Shown here in pieces: positions 43,353 through 51,289 of a DNA stretch of 64,000 nucleotides. Source of the stretch: Streptacidiphilus jiangxiensis. GTDB lineage: Bacteria > Actinomycetota > Actinomycetes > Streptomycetales > Streptomycetaceae. The notes under the pieces are model-generated. The model did no database searches. It was given only the letters and a program-made list of their open reading frames with translations, and was not told where the DNA came from. The stretch is from the NCBI RefSeq assembly GCF_900109465.1, contig NZ_FOAZ01000001.1, positions 186,001 to 250,000 of the forward strand, read 5' to 3'. Each line of letters begins with the position of its first letter. Positions within the stretch are counted from its first letter, which is position 1. A program made the translations under genes and the position numbers.

Positions 43353-44108
43353 TCAGGTGCGGCGCCGGACCAGCAGCACGGCGTTGAGTGCGGCGTTGGT
43401 GCGCTGCGTCTGCCGGTTGACCAGCTCGGCGCCCGCAGCCAGGGAGATCGCCGAGAGGATGGCCACGAGGTGCTCCGCGCCGGCCAGGTTCGGCAGGGCG
43501 AAGGCCTCGCTGATCATCGACGCGACGAGCACGGCGCCGGTCAACCGGGCCCGGTACCGCCAGGCGATGCACACGGCCAGGGCGACGACCGCCACGGACG
43601 GGCCGGTGTCGCGGACGAACTCGGCGTTGTAGGAGAGGCCGAAGAAGCGGTCCGGTCCCATGGCGATGCCCTGTCGCGCGTACATGGTCGCGGCGAGGGT
43701 CGCCGCGTAGGCGACGACCAGTGTGCGGATCCGCCCGAGGGTGAGCTCGGCGATGCCGAAGACGACGAAGACCTGGAGCGCCGCGCCCCAGACCGGCAGG
43801 TCCGGCGCGGGGACGAAGAGCGACAGCGGGGTCCGGGAGAGCGCGACGTGCAGGGGGAGCGAGGCGCGGACGACGCCGAGCTGTTCGACGATCGCGGCGC
43901 CGGCGGGCGACTGCTGCCAGACCTGGAACGCCAGGATGGCGAAGGTCGCGCAGATGGTCATCGGCATGGCGGCCAGTCCGCGTCCGCGCAGGCCCGTGCG
44001 GACGGCGCGGACGAGTGGCCCCCACTCCCGCTCGGCGCCGGTGCGCAGCGCGGCCAGCACGGACGTGCCCGTGCCGCTGTCGGCGGTGCCGACTGCGTCC
44101 CTCTGCAT
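43353..44108 (-). CDS. Rhomboid-like integral membrane protein, function unknown
   Basis: 251 residues with about six membrane helices. The segment MPMTICATFAILAFQV, the TPLSLFVPAPDLPVWG loop and FVRDTGPSVAVVALAV resemble actinobacterial rhomboid-like proteins, in which the strand corresponding to GxS of true rhomboids reads DxGxS. A catalytic Ser-His pair cannot be confirmed, so protease activity should not be assumed. It is followed upstream (same strand) by the lysyltransferase-domain gene, separated by 87 bases. Clearly membrane-bound; fold assignment is moderate. Confidence 0.65.
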   Translation of the reverse strand: MQRDAVGTADSGTGTSVLAALRTGAEREWGPLVRAVRTGLRGRGLAAMPMTICATFAILAFQVWQQSPAGAAIVEQLGVVRASLPLHVALSRTPLSLFVPAPDLPVWGAALQVFVVFGIAELTLGRIRTLVVAYAATLAATMYARQGIAMGPDRFFGLSYNAEFVRDTGPSVAVVALAVCIAWRYRARLTGAVLVASMISEAFALPNLAGAEHLVAILSAISLAAGAELVNRQTQRTNAALNAVLLVRRRT

Positions 44109-44195
44109 GTGCCCAGCTCCTCCTGGATCTCTGGCCTTCTTCCACGGTAAGCCGAAAATACCGACAAACTGTGATCAATCAGACGGAAGAGCTGC

Positions 44196-46052
44196 TCATT
44201 CGGACGGAGGAGTCGCGCCGGTCCGGGTCGGACCTTCGGCGGGGCTGGGTGCCTGCGGGAGCTCCTCGGTGATCGGTGCTGCGACCGCGGTTGCGACTGC
44301 CACCGGGACGTGGCGGCGTTTGAAGAGCGCGGGCAGGGACGGCGCGGTGATGAAGCCCTCGGCGCGGGCCGAGGCGATGCCGATGCGCGGGAGGTCGCTG
44401 CTGCGCTCGAAGAGCAGGTAGCGCGGCTCCCAGATGGGTCGGTACTTGGCGTTGGCCCGGTAGAGCGACTCGATCTGCCACCAGCGGGAGAAGAAGATCA
44501 GCACTTCGCGCCACAGGCGCAGGACCGGCCCGGCGCCGAGCCTGCCGCCGCGCTCGAAGACGGCGCGGAACATGGCGAAGTTCAGCGAGATCCGTTTCAC
44601 GCCGACCGTGTCCGCCTGCCGGATCAGTTCGATGACCATGAACTCCATCAGGCCGTTGTCCGAGTCGCGGTCGCGGCGCATCAGGTCCAGCGAGAGGCCC
44701 TCGCGGCCCCAGGGCACGAAGCTCAGCACGGCGCGCAGTTGACCCTCGCCGTCGTGGCACTCCAGCATCACGCACTGGCCGTCGGCGGGGTCGCCGAGGC
44801 GGCCGAGAGCCATGGAGAAGCCGCGTTCGGTCTGTCCGTCGCGCCAGTGGTCGGCCAGCTGCAGCAGGGCGTCCATCTCCGCCTCCGGGATCTCCGCGTG
44901 GCGGCGGATCCGGACGGTGTAGCCGGCGCGGCCGACGCGCTTGTGCGCCTGCCGGACACCGCGCATCGCACGGCCCTCGAGTGTGAACTCGTCGACCTCG
45001 ACGATCGCCTCGTCGCCGAGTTCCAACGCGTTCAGTCCGTGGCGCGCGTACACGGTGCCGCCCTCCTCGCTGGCACCCATCACCGCAGGGGTCCAGGCGT
45101 GCACCTGGGCCTGCTCCTGCCACCGCTCGATCGCGCCGGGCCAGGCCTCGATGTCGCCGATCGGATCGCCGGAGGCCAGCGAGACGCCGCCGACCACCCG
45201 GTAGGCGACGGCAGCCTTGCCGCTGGGGGAGAAGACGACGCTCTTGTCCCGGCGCAGGGCGAAGTAGCCGAGGGAGTCACGCTCGCCATGGCGGTCGAGC
45301 AGTTCACGCAGTTGCTTCTCGTCCTCGTCGCACAGGTACTCCTTGCCCTTGGGCGAGCGGAACAGCGCGTAGAGGACGAGCAGGAAGAGCAGCACGCTCA
45401 GCACGTTGATGGCGATGTCGACCCAGTGGGGGATCTCTACGCCCACGTGTTCGGAACCGGCCGGGGCGAGTGTGTACACACGCATGAGCGCGTAGTTCAT
45501 CCGGTCCCAGAGCGTGGAGCCCGAGGCGGTGTTGGTGAGGGTGACCAGACCGGTGCCGATCAGCATGCCGACCGCGCCGCCGACGATCAGGGTGGCCAGG
45601 GCGAGCAGGGGGTTGGACCGGTCGCCCTTGGCGTGGAACTCGCGCCGGCCCACCAGCAGCGAGGTCACGAAGAAGATGCTGAACGCGGCCGAGACCCAGT
45701 TGAAGGTGTGCTCGCGCACCTCCGGGGCGACCGCCATGAGCAGGACCACCAGCAGCAGGTAGGCGCCGGAGAGGACGATGTTGAAGATCCATGCGGCCCG
45801 CTTGCGGCGTCGCATCATGATTGCCAGGAACCAGGCCAGTGCGGCCGAGGTGAATCCTGCGGTCAGCAGATAGGGCGTGAACAGCTCGCCGGTGTTGTGG
45901 CGGGTGACCTGACGGCGAAAAGGTGCGGAGAAGGCCCCGAGCAGGTTGAGCGCGGCGGCGAGGCGGAGGTACCAGATGGCCGCCCAGGCGGCTCGACGTT
46001 GCCATTTCTCACGACTGCTGGCCGGACTATCGGTCGACACGTGCGTATCCAT
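44196..46052 (-). CDS. Membrane protein with phosphatidylglycerol lysyltransferase (MprF-type) domain
   Basis: About 618 residues. Five or six membrane helices in the first 230, then a DUF2156/MprF C-terminal GNAT-like domain: YFALRRDKSVVFSPSGKAAVAYRVVGGVSLASGDPIG, FRAVFERGGRLGAGP and the terminal SLYRANAKYRPIWEPRYLLF. This domain adds aminoacyl groups from tRNA to phosphatidylglycerol in MprF; members of this shorter class are only partly characterised. ATG was chosen, though it lies inside a hairpin; TTG 15 bases upstream and GTG 12 bases downstream (after GGGATGG) are alternatives. The last 50 residues are disordered. Confidence 0.82.
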   Translation of the reverse strand: MDTHVSTDSPASSREKWQRRAAWAAIWYLRLAAALNLLGAFSAPFRRQVTRHNTGELFTPYLLTAGFTSAALAWFLAIMMRRRKRAAWIFNIVLSGAYLLLVVLLMAVAPEVREHTFNWVSAAFSIFFVTSLLVGRREFHAKGDRSNPLLALATLIVGGAVGMLIGTGLVTLTNTASGSTLWDRMNYALMRVYTLAPAGSEHVGVEIPHWVDIAINVLSVLLFLLVLYALFRSPKGKEYLCDEDEKQLRELLDRHGERDSLGYFALRRDKSVVFSPSGKAAVAYRVVGGVSLASGDPIGDIEAWPGAIERWQEQAQVHAWTPAVMGASEEGGTVYARHGLNALELGDEAIVEVDEFTLEGRAMRGVRQAHKRVGRAGYTVRIRRHAEIPEAEMDALLQLADHWRDGQTERGFSMALGRLGDPADGQCVMLECHDGEGQLRAVLSFVPWGREGLSLDLMRRDRDSDNGLMEFMVIELIRQADTVGVKRISLNFAMFRAVFERGGRLGAGPVLRLWREVLIFFSRWWQIESLYRANAKYRPIWEPRYLLFERSSDLPRIGIASARAEGFITAPSLPALFKRRHVPVAVATAVAAPITEELPQAPSPAEGPTRTGATPPSE

Positions 46053-46099
46053 CCCGTTCTGCGGCAATCTTCATGATTACACACCAGAACGGGATGGAT
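46047..46099 (-). promoter_or_regulatory. 15-bp inverted repeat enclosing the lysyltransferase start codon
   Basis: ATCCATCCCGTTCTG and its exact complement are separated by 23 bases. In the minus-strand transcript the second arm contains the chosen ATG, so folding would hide the start codon. It also lies 48 bases after the SGNH hydrolase stop, so a terminator role is possible. No T-run follows. Confidence 0.7.
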
Positions 46100-46147
46100 C
46101 GGACATCAGCTGGTGCGGTCGGGCGATCCCGATGCGCCCGGTTCCGC

Positions 46148-47059
46148 TCAGCGGCGGTGGTGCCGGAACAGGTCCAGGAACACCCCGGCGATCACCGCGT
46201 GACCGGTCGGGTTGGCGTGGATGTCCTCGTAGGGCGTGCACATCCAGGTCCAGGTGCAGATTCGTGCCACGTTCAGCGGAACCTGGCCGACGCCCGGCAG
46301 GGTGGCCTGGTCGGTGAAGTCCTGGGTCGAGAACGCCGTGGAGACGTCCGCGAGCCTGAACCTGCCCGCCTTCAGGCCGAGCTCGATGGCCCCGTTCAGC
46401 GCCACGCCCAGCTGCGCCGACTCCTTCGCCGCCTGCTGCCCGGCCGGGCCGGTGAGCCAGACCGCCAGGAACGGGTCGTAGTAGTTCATCGCCGCGTAGC
46501 GGGGGTGGCTGCCGCCCGCCCGGTGCAGCGCGGTGGTGATCCGTGGGACCTGCGCCGCGACCGTGGCGATGCCCTTGAGGGCGCACGTCACGTCGACGGA
46601 ACCGGACTTCAGGCAGCCGTCGACGTCGTTGGCGCCGATGTCGAGGGTCACGTAACTGACGTGGCCGCGGTGGGCCCGCAGGAACTTGACTGCGGCGTCC
46701 AGCTGCGACGTGGCGCCGGGATAGCTGCAGATGCCGCCGTTGATCATGGTCTGCGTCGTCTCGCCCGAGCAGCCGAGCTTGATGTGGACCAGGTCGGGGT
46801 CGTGCTTCTTCAGCTGTGCGTAGAGCTGGTCGGTGTAGGAGACGTCGGTGTTGTGGCCGACGTTCGGCTGGTAGCCGGCGGCGAGCGAGTCGCCGAGCGA
46901 GACGTAGTACTCCGGGCTGTCGTGGTGCGCCGGCTGGGCTGCCTGCGCGGTTCCGCCGGGCTGATCGGCGGCGAACGCCGGGCCGGCCAGGCCGGCGGCG
47001 AGCAGGGTGGAACAGGCGGCTGCGGCCAGGACGCGCGCGAGCCGCGGCAGTGCGGTCAT
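46148..47059 (-). CDS. Secreted SGNH-family hydrolase
   Basis: 303 residues. Signal peptide MTALPRLARVLAAAACSTLLAAGLAGPAFA-ADQ (about 30 residues). SGNH blocks: YVSLGDSLAAGYQP with the nucleophilic Ser, a Gly in LGCSGETTQTM, DIGANDVDGC with the Asn, and DIHANPTGHAVIA with the catalytic Asp and His. Members are esterases or lipases; the Cys residues (C..C pairs) suggest disulfides. The conserved FDLxx-type context resembles Streptomyces GDSL lipase SCO-like enzymes, but substrate is unknown. ATG after GGAGGGGGAGA. Confidence 0.9.
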   Translation of the reverse strand: MTALPRLARVLAAAACSTLLAAGLAGPAFAADQPGGTAQAAQPAHHDSPEYYVSLGDSLAAGYQPNVGHNTDVSYTDQLYAQLKKHDPDLVHIKLGCSGETTQTMINGGICSYPGATSQLDAAVKFLRAHRGHVSYVTLDIGANDVDGCLKSGSVDVTCALKGIATVAAQVPRITTALHRAGGSHPRYAAMNYYDPFLAVWLTGPAGQQAAKESAQLGVALNGAIELGLKAGRFRLADVSTAFSTQDFTDQATLPGVGQVPLNVARICTWTWMCTPYEDIHANPTGHAVIAGVFLDLFRHHRR

Positions 47060-47241
47060 CGGATGGTCTCCCCCTCCTGGAACCCGCACCGTCGCGGACT
47101 CCCGGGAAGGGAGTAGACAACCGGCTGGTAACCGCTGACAAGAGGTGTGCAGCAGGGGAACGGAGCGTGACGGCGCGGCGCCCCGCCGGGGTCGGTCCAC
47201 CGGGGCCGGTCCGGCGAGGTCGCTCCGACGGGGTGCGGTGG

Positions 47242-47739
47242 TCAGTCCGCCAGGTTGTCGAAGGGGGCGACGAGCTGTCGCAGCAGTGCGGCCAGGTCAC
47301 CGCGCTGGGCGGGCGAGAGCTCCGCGAGGATGGCACGCTCGTGGTCGAGCAGCCCCGAGAGGGCCGCGTCCGCGCGTTCCTGCCCGGCCCGGGTCAGCCG
47401 GACGAGCACGCCACGGCGGTCGTCTGGGTCGGGCAGTCGCTGGACCAGGCCCTTGCCGGCCAGGCGGTCGATCCGGTTCGTCATGGTGCCGGAGGTGACC
47501 AGGGTCTGCGTCAGCAGCTGTCCGGGGGAGAGCTGGTAGGGCGCGCCGGCCCGCCGCAGGGCGGTCAGCACGTCGAACTCCCAGGGTTCCAGCGCATGCT
47601 CGGCGAAGGCGGAGCGGCGGGCGATGTCGAGGTGGCGGGAGAGTCGGCCGACCCGGCTCAGTACCTCGAGCGGCTCCACGTCGAGGTCGGGGCGCTCCCG
47701 GCGCCACGCTGCGACCAGCCGATCGACCTCGTCCTCCAT
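47242..47739 (-). CDS. MarR-family transcriptional regulator
   Basis: 165 residues. Winged helix: WEFDVLTALRRAGAPYQLSPGQL, TSGTMTNRIDRLAGKGLVQRLPDPDDRRGVLVRLT with the typical wing DRRGVLV. Start ATG at MEDEVDRLVAAW. It is divergent from the methyltransferase gene, and the 105-base gap carries three similar palindromic boxes, so it probably represses both itself and the methyltransferase-glyoxalase pair. The ligand is unknown. Confidence 0.92.
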   Translation of the reverse strand: MEDEVDRLVAAWRRERPDLDVEPLEVLSRVGRLSRHLDIARRSAFAEHALEPWEFDVLTALRRAGAPYQLSPGQLLTQTLVTSGTMTNRIDRLAGKGLVQRLPDPDDRRGVLVRLTRAGQERADAALSGLLDHERAILAELSPAQRGDLAALLRQLVAPFDNLAD

Positions 47740-47760
47740 GCTGATCAGTGTAGTCGGATA

Positions 47761-47829
47761 TCTATCGACATGAAGTCTCTTGACATCAAGAATTTACGAC
47801 GGCACGCTGAAAGTGTCTCGACATCAAGA
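47761..47829. promoter_or_regulatory. Three MarR-type operator boxes
   Basis: TCTTGACATCAAGA (47778-47791) is a near palindrome; TCTCGACATCAAGA (47816-47829) and a weaker ATCGACATGAAG (47764-47775) are variants. The region is AT-rich and sits between divergent start codons. TCTTGA-N2-TCAAGA sites are common for MarR proteins of this type. Confidence 0.7.
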
Positions 47830-47844
47830 TACTTGGAGGCCGTG

Positions 47845-48618
47845 ATGGGCGCCGTCTCGTGGGACCCGCAGCAGTACCTCCGCCACGCCGACCTGCGCAG
47901 CAGGCCCTTCCACGAGCTCGTGGACCGCGTCCCCGGGACCACGCGCAGCGTGGTCGACCTCGGCTGCGGGCCGGGCAACACCACGGCGACGCTGCTCGAC
48001 CGGTGGCCCGGCAGTCGCGTCGTGGGGCTGGACAGCTCGCCGGAGATGATCGAGCAGGCCCGACGGGAGACGGCGGGTGTCGAGTACCGCCTCGGCGACA
48101 TCGCCGCATACGACCCCACGCCGGACGCCCCCGACCTCATCCTCTCCAACGCGGCACTCCAGTGGGTCCCGGGCCACCTGGCGCTCTTCCCGCGCTGGAT
48201 GGAGGCCCTGCCCGCCGGCGGTGTCCTGGCCTTCCAGGTGCCGGCGAACTTCGCCGAGCCCTCGCACACCCTGCTCACCGAGCTGCGCAACTCCGTGCGC
48301 TGGCGCGAGCGGGTCGGCGGCCCGCATCGGGCCGATGTGCCCGCGCCGGCGGAGTACCTGGCGGCGCTCGCCGGGCTCGGCTGCACCGTGGACGTCTGGG
48401 AGACCACCTATCACCAGGTGCTCCAGGGTGAGCAGCCGGTACTGGACTGGATGCGCGGCACCGGCCTGCGCCCGGCCCTCGACGCGCTCCCGGACCCGGA
48501 CGAGCGCGCCGCGTTCCTCGCCGAGTACGCCGAGCTGTTGGACAGCGCCTATCCCCGCCGCGACTTCGGAACGGTCCTGCCCTACCGCCGCGTCTTCGCC
48601 GTCGCGATCAAGCACTGA
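47845..48618 (+). CDS. tam: Trans-aconitate 2-methyltransferase-like SAM methyltransferase
   Basis: 257 residues. WDPQQYLRHADLRSRPFHELVDRV is the Tam-type N-terminus; VVDLGCGPGNTTATLLDRWP is SAM motif I, GLDSSPEMIEQAR binds ribose, and SNAALQWVPGH and the C-terminal RRVFAVA match family order. Tam methylates trans-aconitate, an inhibitor of aconitase. ATG with GGAGG five bases upstream, immediately after the third MarR box. Followed by a glyoxalase-fold gene 19 bases later; control by the divergent MarR is inferred. Confidence 0.88.
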   Translation: MGAVSWDPQQYLRHADLRSRPFHELVDRVPGTTRSVVDLGCGPGNTTATLLDRWPGSRVVGLDSSPEMIEQARRETAGVEYRLGDIAAYDPTPDAPDLILSNAALQWVPGHLALFPRWMEALPAGGVLAFQVPANFAEPSHTLLTELRNSVRWRERVGGPHRADVPAPAEYLAALAGLGCTVDVWETTYHQVLQGEQPVLDWMRGTGLRPALDALPDPDERAAFLAEYAELLDSAYPRRDFGTVLPYRRVFAVAIKH

Positions 48619-48637
48619 AGCCCTGAAGGAGAACCAC

Positions 48638-49009
48638 ATGATCGTCGCGCTCGACCACGTCCAGCTCGCCGCCCCTGTCGGGAGCGAGCCCACGCTGCGC
48701 GCGTACTACGTCGACGTCCTCGGCCTGACCGAGATCCCCAAGCCGCCGGTGCTCGCGGCCCGCGGCGGCTGCTGGTTCGCCACGGCGGACGGCGCGGTGC
48801 AGGTGCACGTCGGCATCGAGGACCCGTTCACCCCGGCGAAGAAGGCCCACCCGGCGCTGCGGATCCGCGGCATCCACGCCTACGCCGAGCAGCTCGCGGC
48901 CGAGGGTGCGGAGGTCGTCTGGGACGACAACCTGCCGGGCCACGACCGCTTCTACTCCTTCGACCCGGTCGGGAACCGCATCGAGTTCCTGGAACCGCGG
49001 GGCGTCTGA
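48638..49009 (+). CDS. VOC-family (glyoxalase/dioxygenase fold) protein
   Basis: 123 residues, one vicinal-oxygen-chelate unit pair. LDHVQLAAPVGSEPTLRAYYVDVLGL has the first metal His; VQVHVGIEDPF, HAYAEQLAAEGAEVVWDD and FYSFDPVGNRIEFLEPRG carry the rest with the final Glu. No substrate can be given. ATG after GAAGGAGA. Likely cotranscribed with the methyltransferase gene. Confidence 0.87.
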   Translation: MIVALDHVQLAAPVGSEPTLRAYYVDVLGLTEIPKPPVLAARGGCWFATADGAVQVHVGIEDPFTPAKKAHPALRIRGIHAYAEQLAAEGAEVVWDDNLPGHDRFYSFDPVGNRIEFLEPRGV

Positions 49010-49010
49010 C

Positions 49011-49703
49011 TCACTGCTTGCGGCGGCCGACCAGCTGCGGCCGCCGCTCCATGCCCTCCAGGCCGTGCCAGGCCAGGTTCACCAGGTGGGCGACGACCTC
49101 GGCCTTCCTGGGCTTGCGGACGTCCAGCCACCATTGCCCGGTCAGCGCGACCATGCCGACCAGCATCTGCGCGTACATCGGCGCGAGCTTGGGGTCGTAG
49201 CCGCGCGACTTGAACTCCAGGCCGAGGATGTCCTCGACCTGGTTGGCGATGTCGCCGATCAGCGAGGCGAAGGTGCCGGTCGACTGGGTCACCGGCGAGT
49301 CCCGGGTCAGGATGCGGAAGCCGTCCGTGGAGGTCTCGATGTAGTCGAGCAGCGCGAACGCCGCCTCCTCGCACAGTTCGCGCGGGTGGCCGCCGGTGAG
49401 CGACCCGGTGACCATGTCGAGCAGCAGCTGCATCTCGCGGTCGACGACGACCGCGTACAGCCCCTCCTTGCCGCCGAAGTGCTCGTAGACGACGGGCTTG
49501 GAGACGCCGGCCTTGGCCGCGATCTCCTCGACCGAGGTCGCGTCGTAGCCGCGCTCGGCGAACAGGCTCCGGCCGATGTCCAACAGCTGCTCGCGGCGTT
49601 CCTTGCCGCTCATCCGCACGCGCGTGCCCCGACGTGCCGACGCCCCCCGCTTGGACGAGGGCGCGTCGCCCCCCGCGTCCTTGTCGCCACTCGTCTCGTT
49701 CAC
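49011..49703 (-). CDS. TetR-family transcriptional regulator
   Basis: 230 residues. Helix-turn-helix: RREQLLDIGRSLFAERGYDATSVEEIAAKAGVSKPVVYEHFGGKEGLYA. The C-terminal ligand domain (residues 90-220) is unassigned. The N-terminal 30 residues are basic and disordered. It lies 149 bases downstream of the desaturase gene on the same strand; a 33-base dyad before the desaturase is a likely binding site. Stop overlaps nothing; it converges with the VOC gene with one base between stops. Confidence 0.92.
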   Translation of the reverse strand: MNETSGDKDAGGDAPSSKRGASARRGTRVRMSGKERREQLLDIGRSLFAERGYDATSVEEIAAKAGVSKPVVYEHFGGKEGLYAVVVDREMQLLLDMVTGSLTGGHPRELCEEAAFALLDYIETSTDGFRILTRDSPVTQSTGTFASLIGDIANQVEDILGLEFKSRGYDPKLAPMYAQMLVGMVALTGQWWLDVRKPRKAEVVAHLVNLAWHGLEGMERRPQLVGRRKQ

Positions 49704-49852
49704 AGGTCCATCATGCCGCGCCGCTCCTCCACCCCTCGCCTCCGGGCGCTCTTGGCCCGACTCTTTGGCTCCTCAGGCCTGCGCCCACGTGGCGGAGCCG
49801 CACATCCTCTCCGCCTCGCTCGGCCTCCGTCGCCATAGCGTCGGCGCGCCCT

Positions 49853-50878
49853 TCAGCTCGCGGCGGCGGTTACCTCTGCCTTGCCCCCGGGCTCGGTCCC
49901 GGGCCGGCGACGCTTCATCTCCAGCCGGTCGGCGGACGGCCAGCGGACGTCCGTGGCCCACCCCAGCTGCTCGAACCAGCGGATCAGCCGGGCCGAGGAG
50001 TCGAGCTGGCCGCGCAGTACGCCGTGGCGGGCGGAGGTCGGGTCGGCGTGGTGCAGGTTGTGCCAGGACTCGCCGCAGGACAGGATCGCCAGCCACCAGA
50101 CGTTGCCGCTGCGGTCGCGCGAGCGGAACGGACGGGAGCCGACCGCGTGGCAGATCGAGTTGATCGACCAGGTGACGTGGTGCAGCAGGGCGATGCGGAC
50201 CAGCGAGCCCCAGAAGAAGGCGGTCACCGCGCCCTGCCAGGACCACGACCACAGGCCGCCCACCAGCGGCGGCAGCAGCACCGACACCAGGGTGAAGAGG
50301 AAGAACTGGCGAGAGATCCAGTGGATCGCCCGGTCCTTGACCAGATCCGGTGCGTACTGCTGCTGCGGCGTCTGCTCCTCGTCGAAGAGCCAGCCCATGT
50401 GCGCCCACCACAGGCCGCGCAGCAGCGCGGGCACGGTCTCGCCGTAGCGCCAGGGGGAGTGCGGGTCGCCCTCGCGGTCGGAGAACTTGTGGTGCTTGCG
50501 ATGGTCGGCGACCCACCGCACGATCGGCCCCTCGACGGCGAGGCTGCCGGCCACGGCGAGGGCGAGCCGGAGCGGGCGCTTCGGCCTGAACGAGCTGTGC
50601 GTGAACAGCCGGTGGTAGCCGACGGTGATGCCGTGGCAGGTGAGGAAGTACATCACCGTCGCGATCACGACGTCGTGCCAGCCGATGCCGCGGCCCCAGG
50701 CCAGCGGAACGGCCGCGACCAGCGCGGCAAAGGGCACCACGATGAACACCCCGATGGCGATCCGTTGCAGCAGGCTCGCCGTTTCGCCGCCGCGGGTGCC
50801 GTCGGGCACCGGATCGGGGGTGGCCGACTGGCCGGGGATCCGGCGGAGGTCGGTCTCTGTGCTGGGCATGGTGGTCAT
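49853..50878 (-). CDS. Membrane acyl-CoA (delta-9 type) fatty acid desaturase
   Basis: 341 residues with about four membrane helices. All three His boxes are present: H89-RLFTH, H126-RKHH and HNLHH in SWHNLHHADPT near residue 273. The box spacing fits acyl-CoA/acyl-lipid delta-9 desaturases, di-iron enzymes that need ferredoxin or a reductase for electrons. ATG at MTTMPSTETD, with an internal ATG three codons later. The promoter contains a 33-base dyad. Probably controls membrane fluidity, with the downstream TetR gene as regulator (inference). Confidence 0.9.
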   Translation of the reverse strand: MTTMPSTETDLRRIPGQSATPDPVPDGTRGGETASLLQRIAIGVFIVVPFAALVAAVPLAWGRGIGWHDVVIATVMYFLTCHGITVGYHRLFTHSSFRPKRPLRLALAVAGSLAVEGPIVRWVADHRKHHKFSDREGDPHSPWRYGETVPALLRGLWWAHMGWLFDEEQTPQQQYAPDLVKDRAIHWISRQFFLFTLVSVLLPPLVGGLWSWSWQGAVTAFFWGSLVRIALLHHVTWSINSICHAVGSRPFRSRDRSGNVWWLAILSCGESWHNLHHADPTSARHGVLRGQLDSSARLIRWFEQLGWATDVRWPSADRLEMKRRRPGTEPGGKAEVTAAAS

Positions 50879-50898
50879 GGACGTCCCTCGGCTCGCCT

Positions 50899-50931
50899 AC
50901 CTACGGAACCGTAACTTACGGCATCGTAGGT
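50899..50931. promoter_or_regulatory. 33-base dyad upstream of the desaturase gene
   Basis: An inner perfect palindrome CCGTAACTTACGG (50909-50921) and an outer pair ACCTACG/CGTAGGT share the same centre at 50915; only the three positions between them do not pair. It starts 21 bases before the desaturase ATG. Such dyads suit a TetR dimer pair. Confidence 0.75.
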
Positions 50932-51068
50932 TCAGTGCCCGTGGCGACGGAAGTCCACCCCCTGCTGACGTGGCGAGCGGGTGAATCTGTGTCGTCGCAC
51001 AGACGGGCGCTGTTACGGCATAGTTGGGGGCGCACGTTCACCGGGGCCTTCCGGGGGGCGGCGGTCCA

Positions 51069-51139
51069 TCCCGGATCGTCTAATGGCAGGACAGGGGATT
51101 TTGGTTCCCCGAATGAGGGTTCGATTCCTTCTCCGGGAG
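51069..51139 (+). tRNA. tRNA-Gln (anticodon TTG)
   Basis: Acceptor tcccgga pairs with tccggga; anticodon stem gggga/tcccc surrounds loop ttttggt with anticodon TTG. T arm gaggg-ttcgatt-ccttc with one G:U. Discriminator G as usual for Gln; CCA not encoded. Confidence 0.95.
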
Positions 51140-51289
51140 CTCTCGAACAGGCGCTGCCATGAGGCGCGGCTATCCTCACTGTGTTCGGGCGCGCCTGTGC
51201 GGCTCCCCTCACGGGGTGCGTGGCGGGTCCGGCGGACCCTCCCCGCTCTTTGGTCAGAGCCAGCCCCCCTGCAGAGGAGCCTGCGTCCC

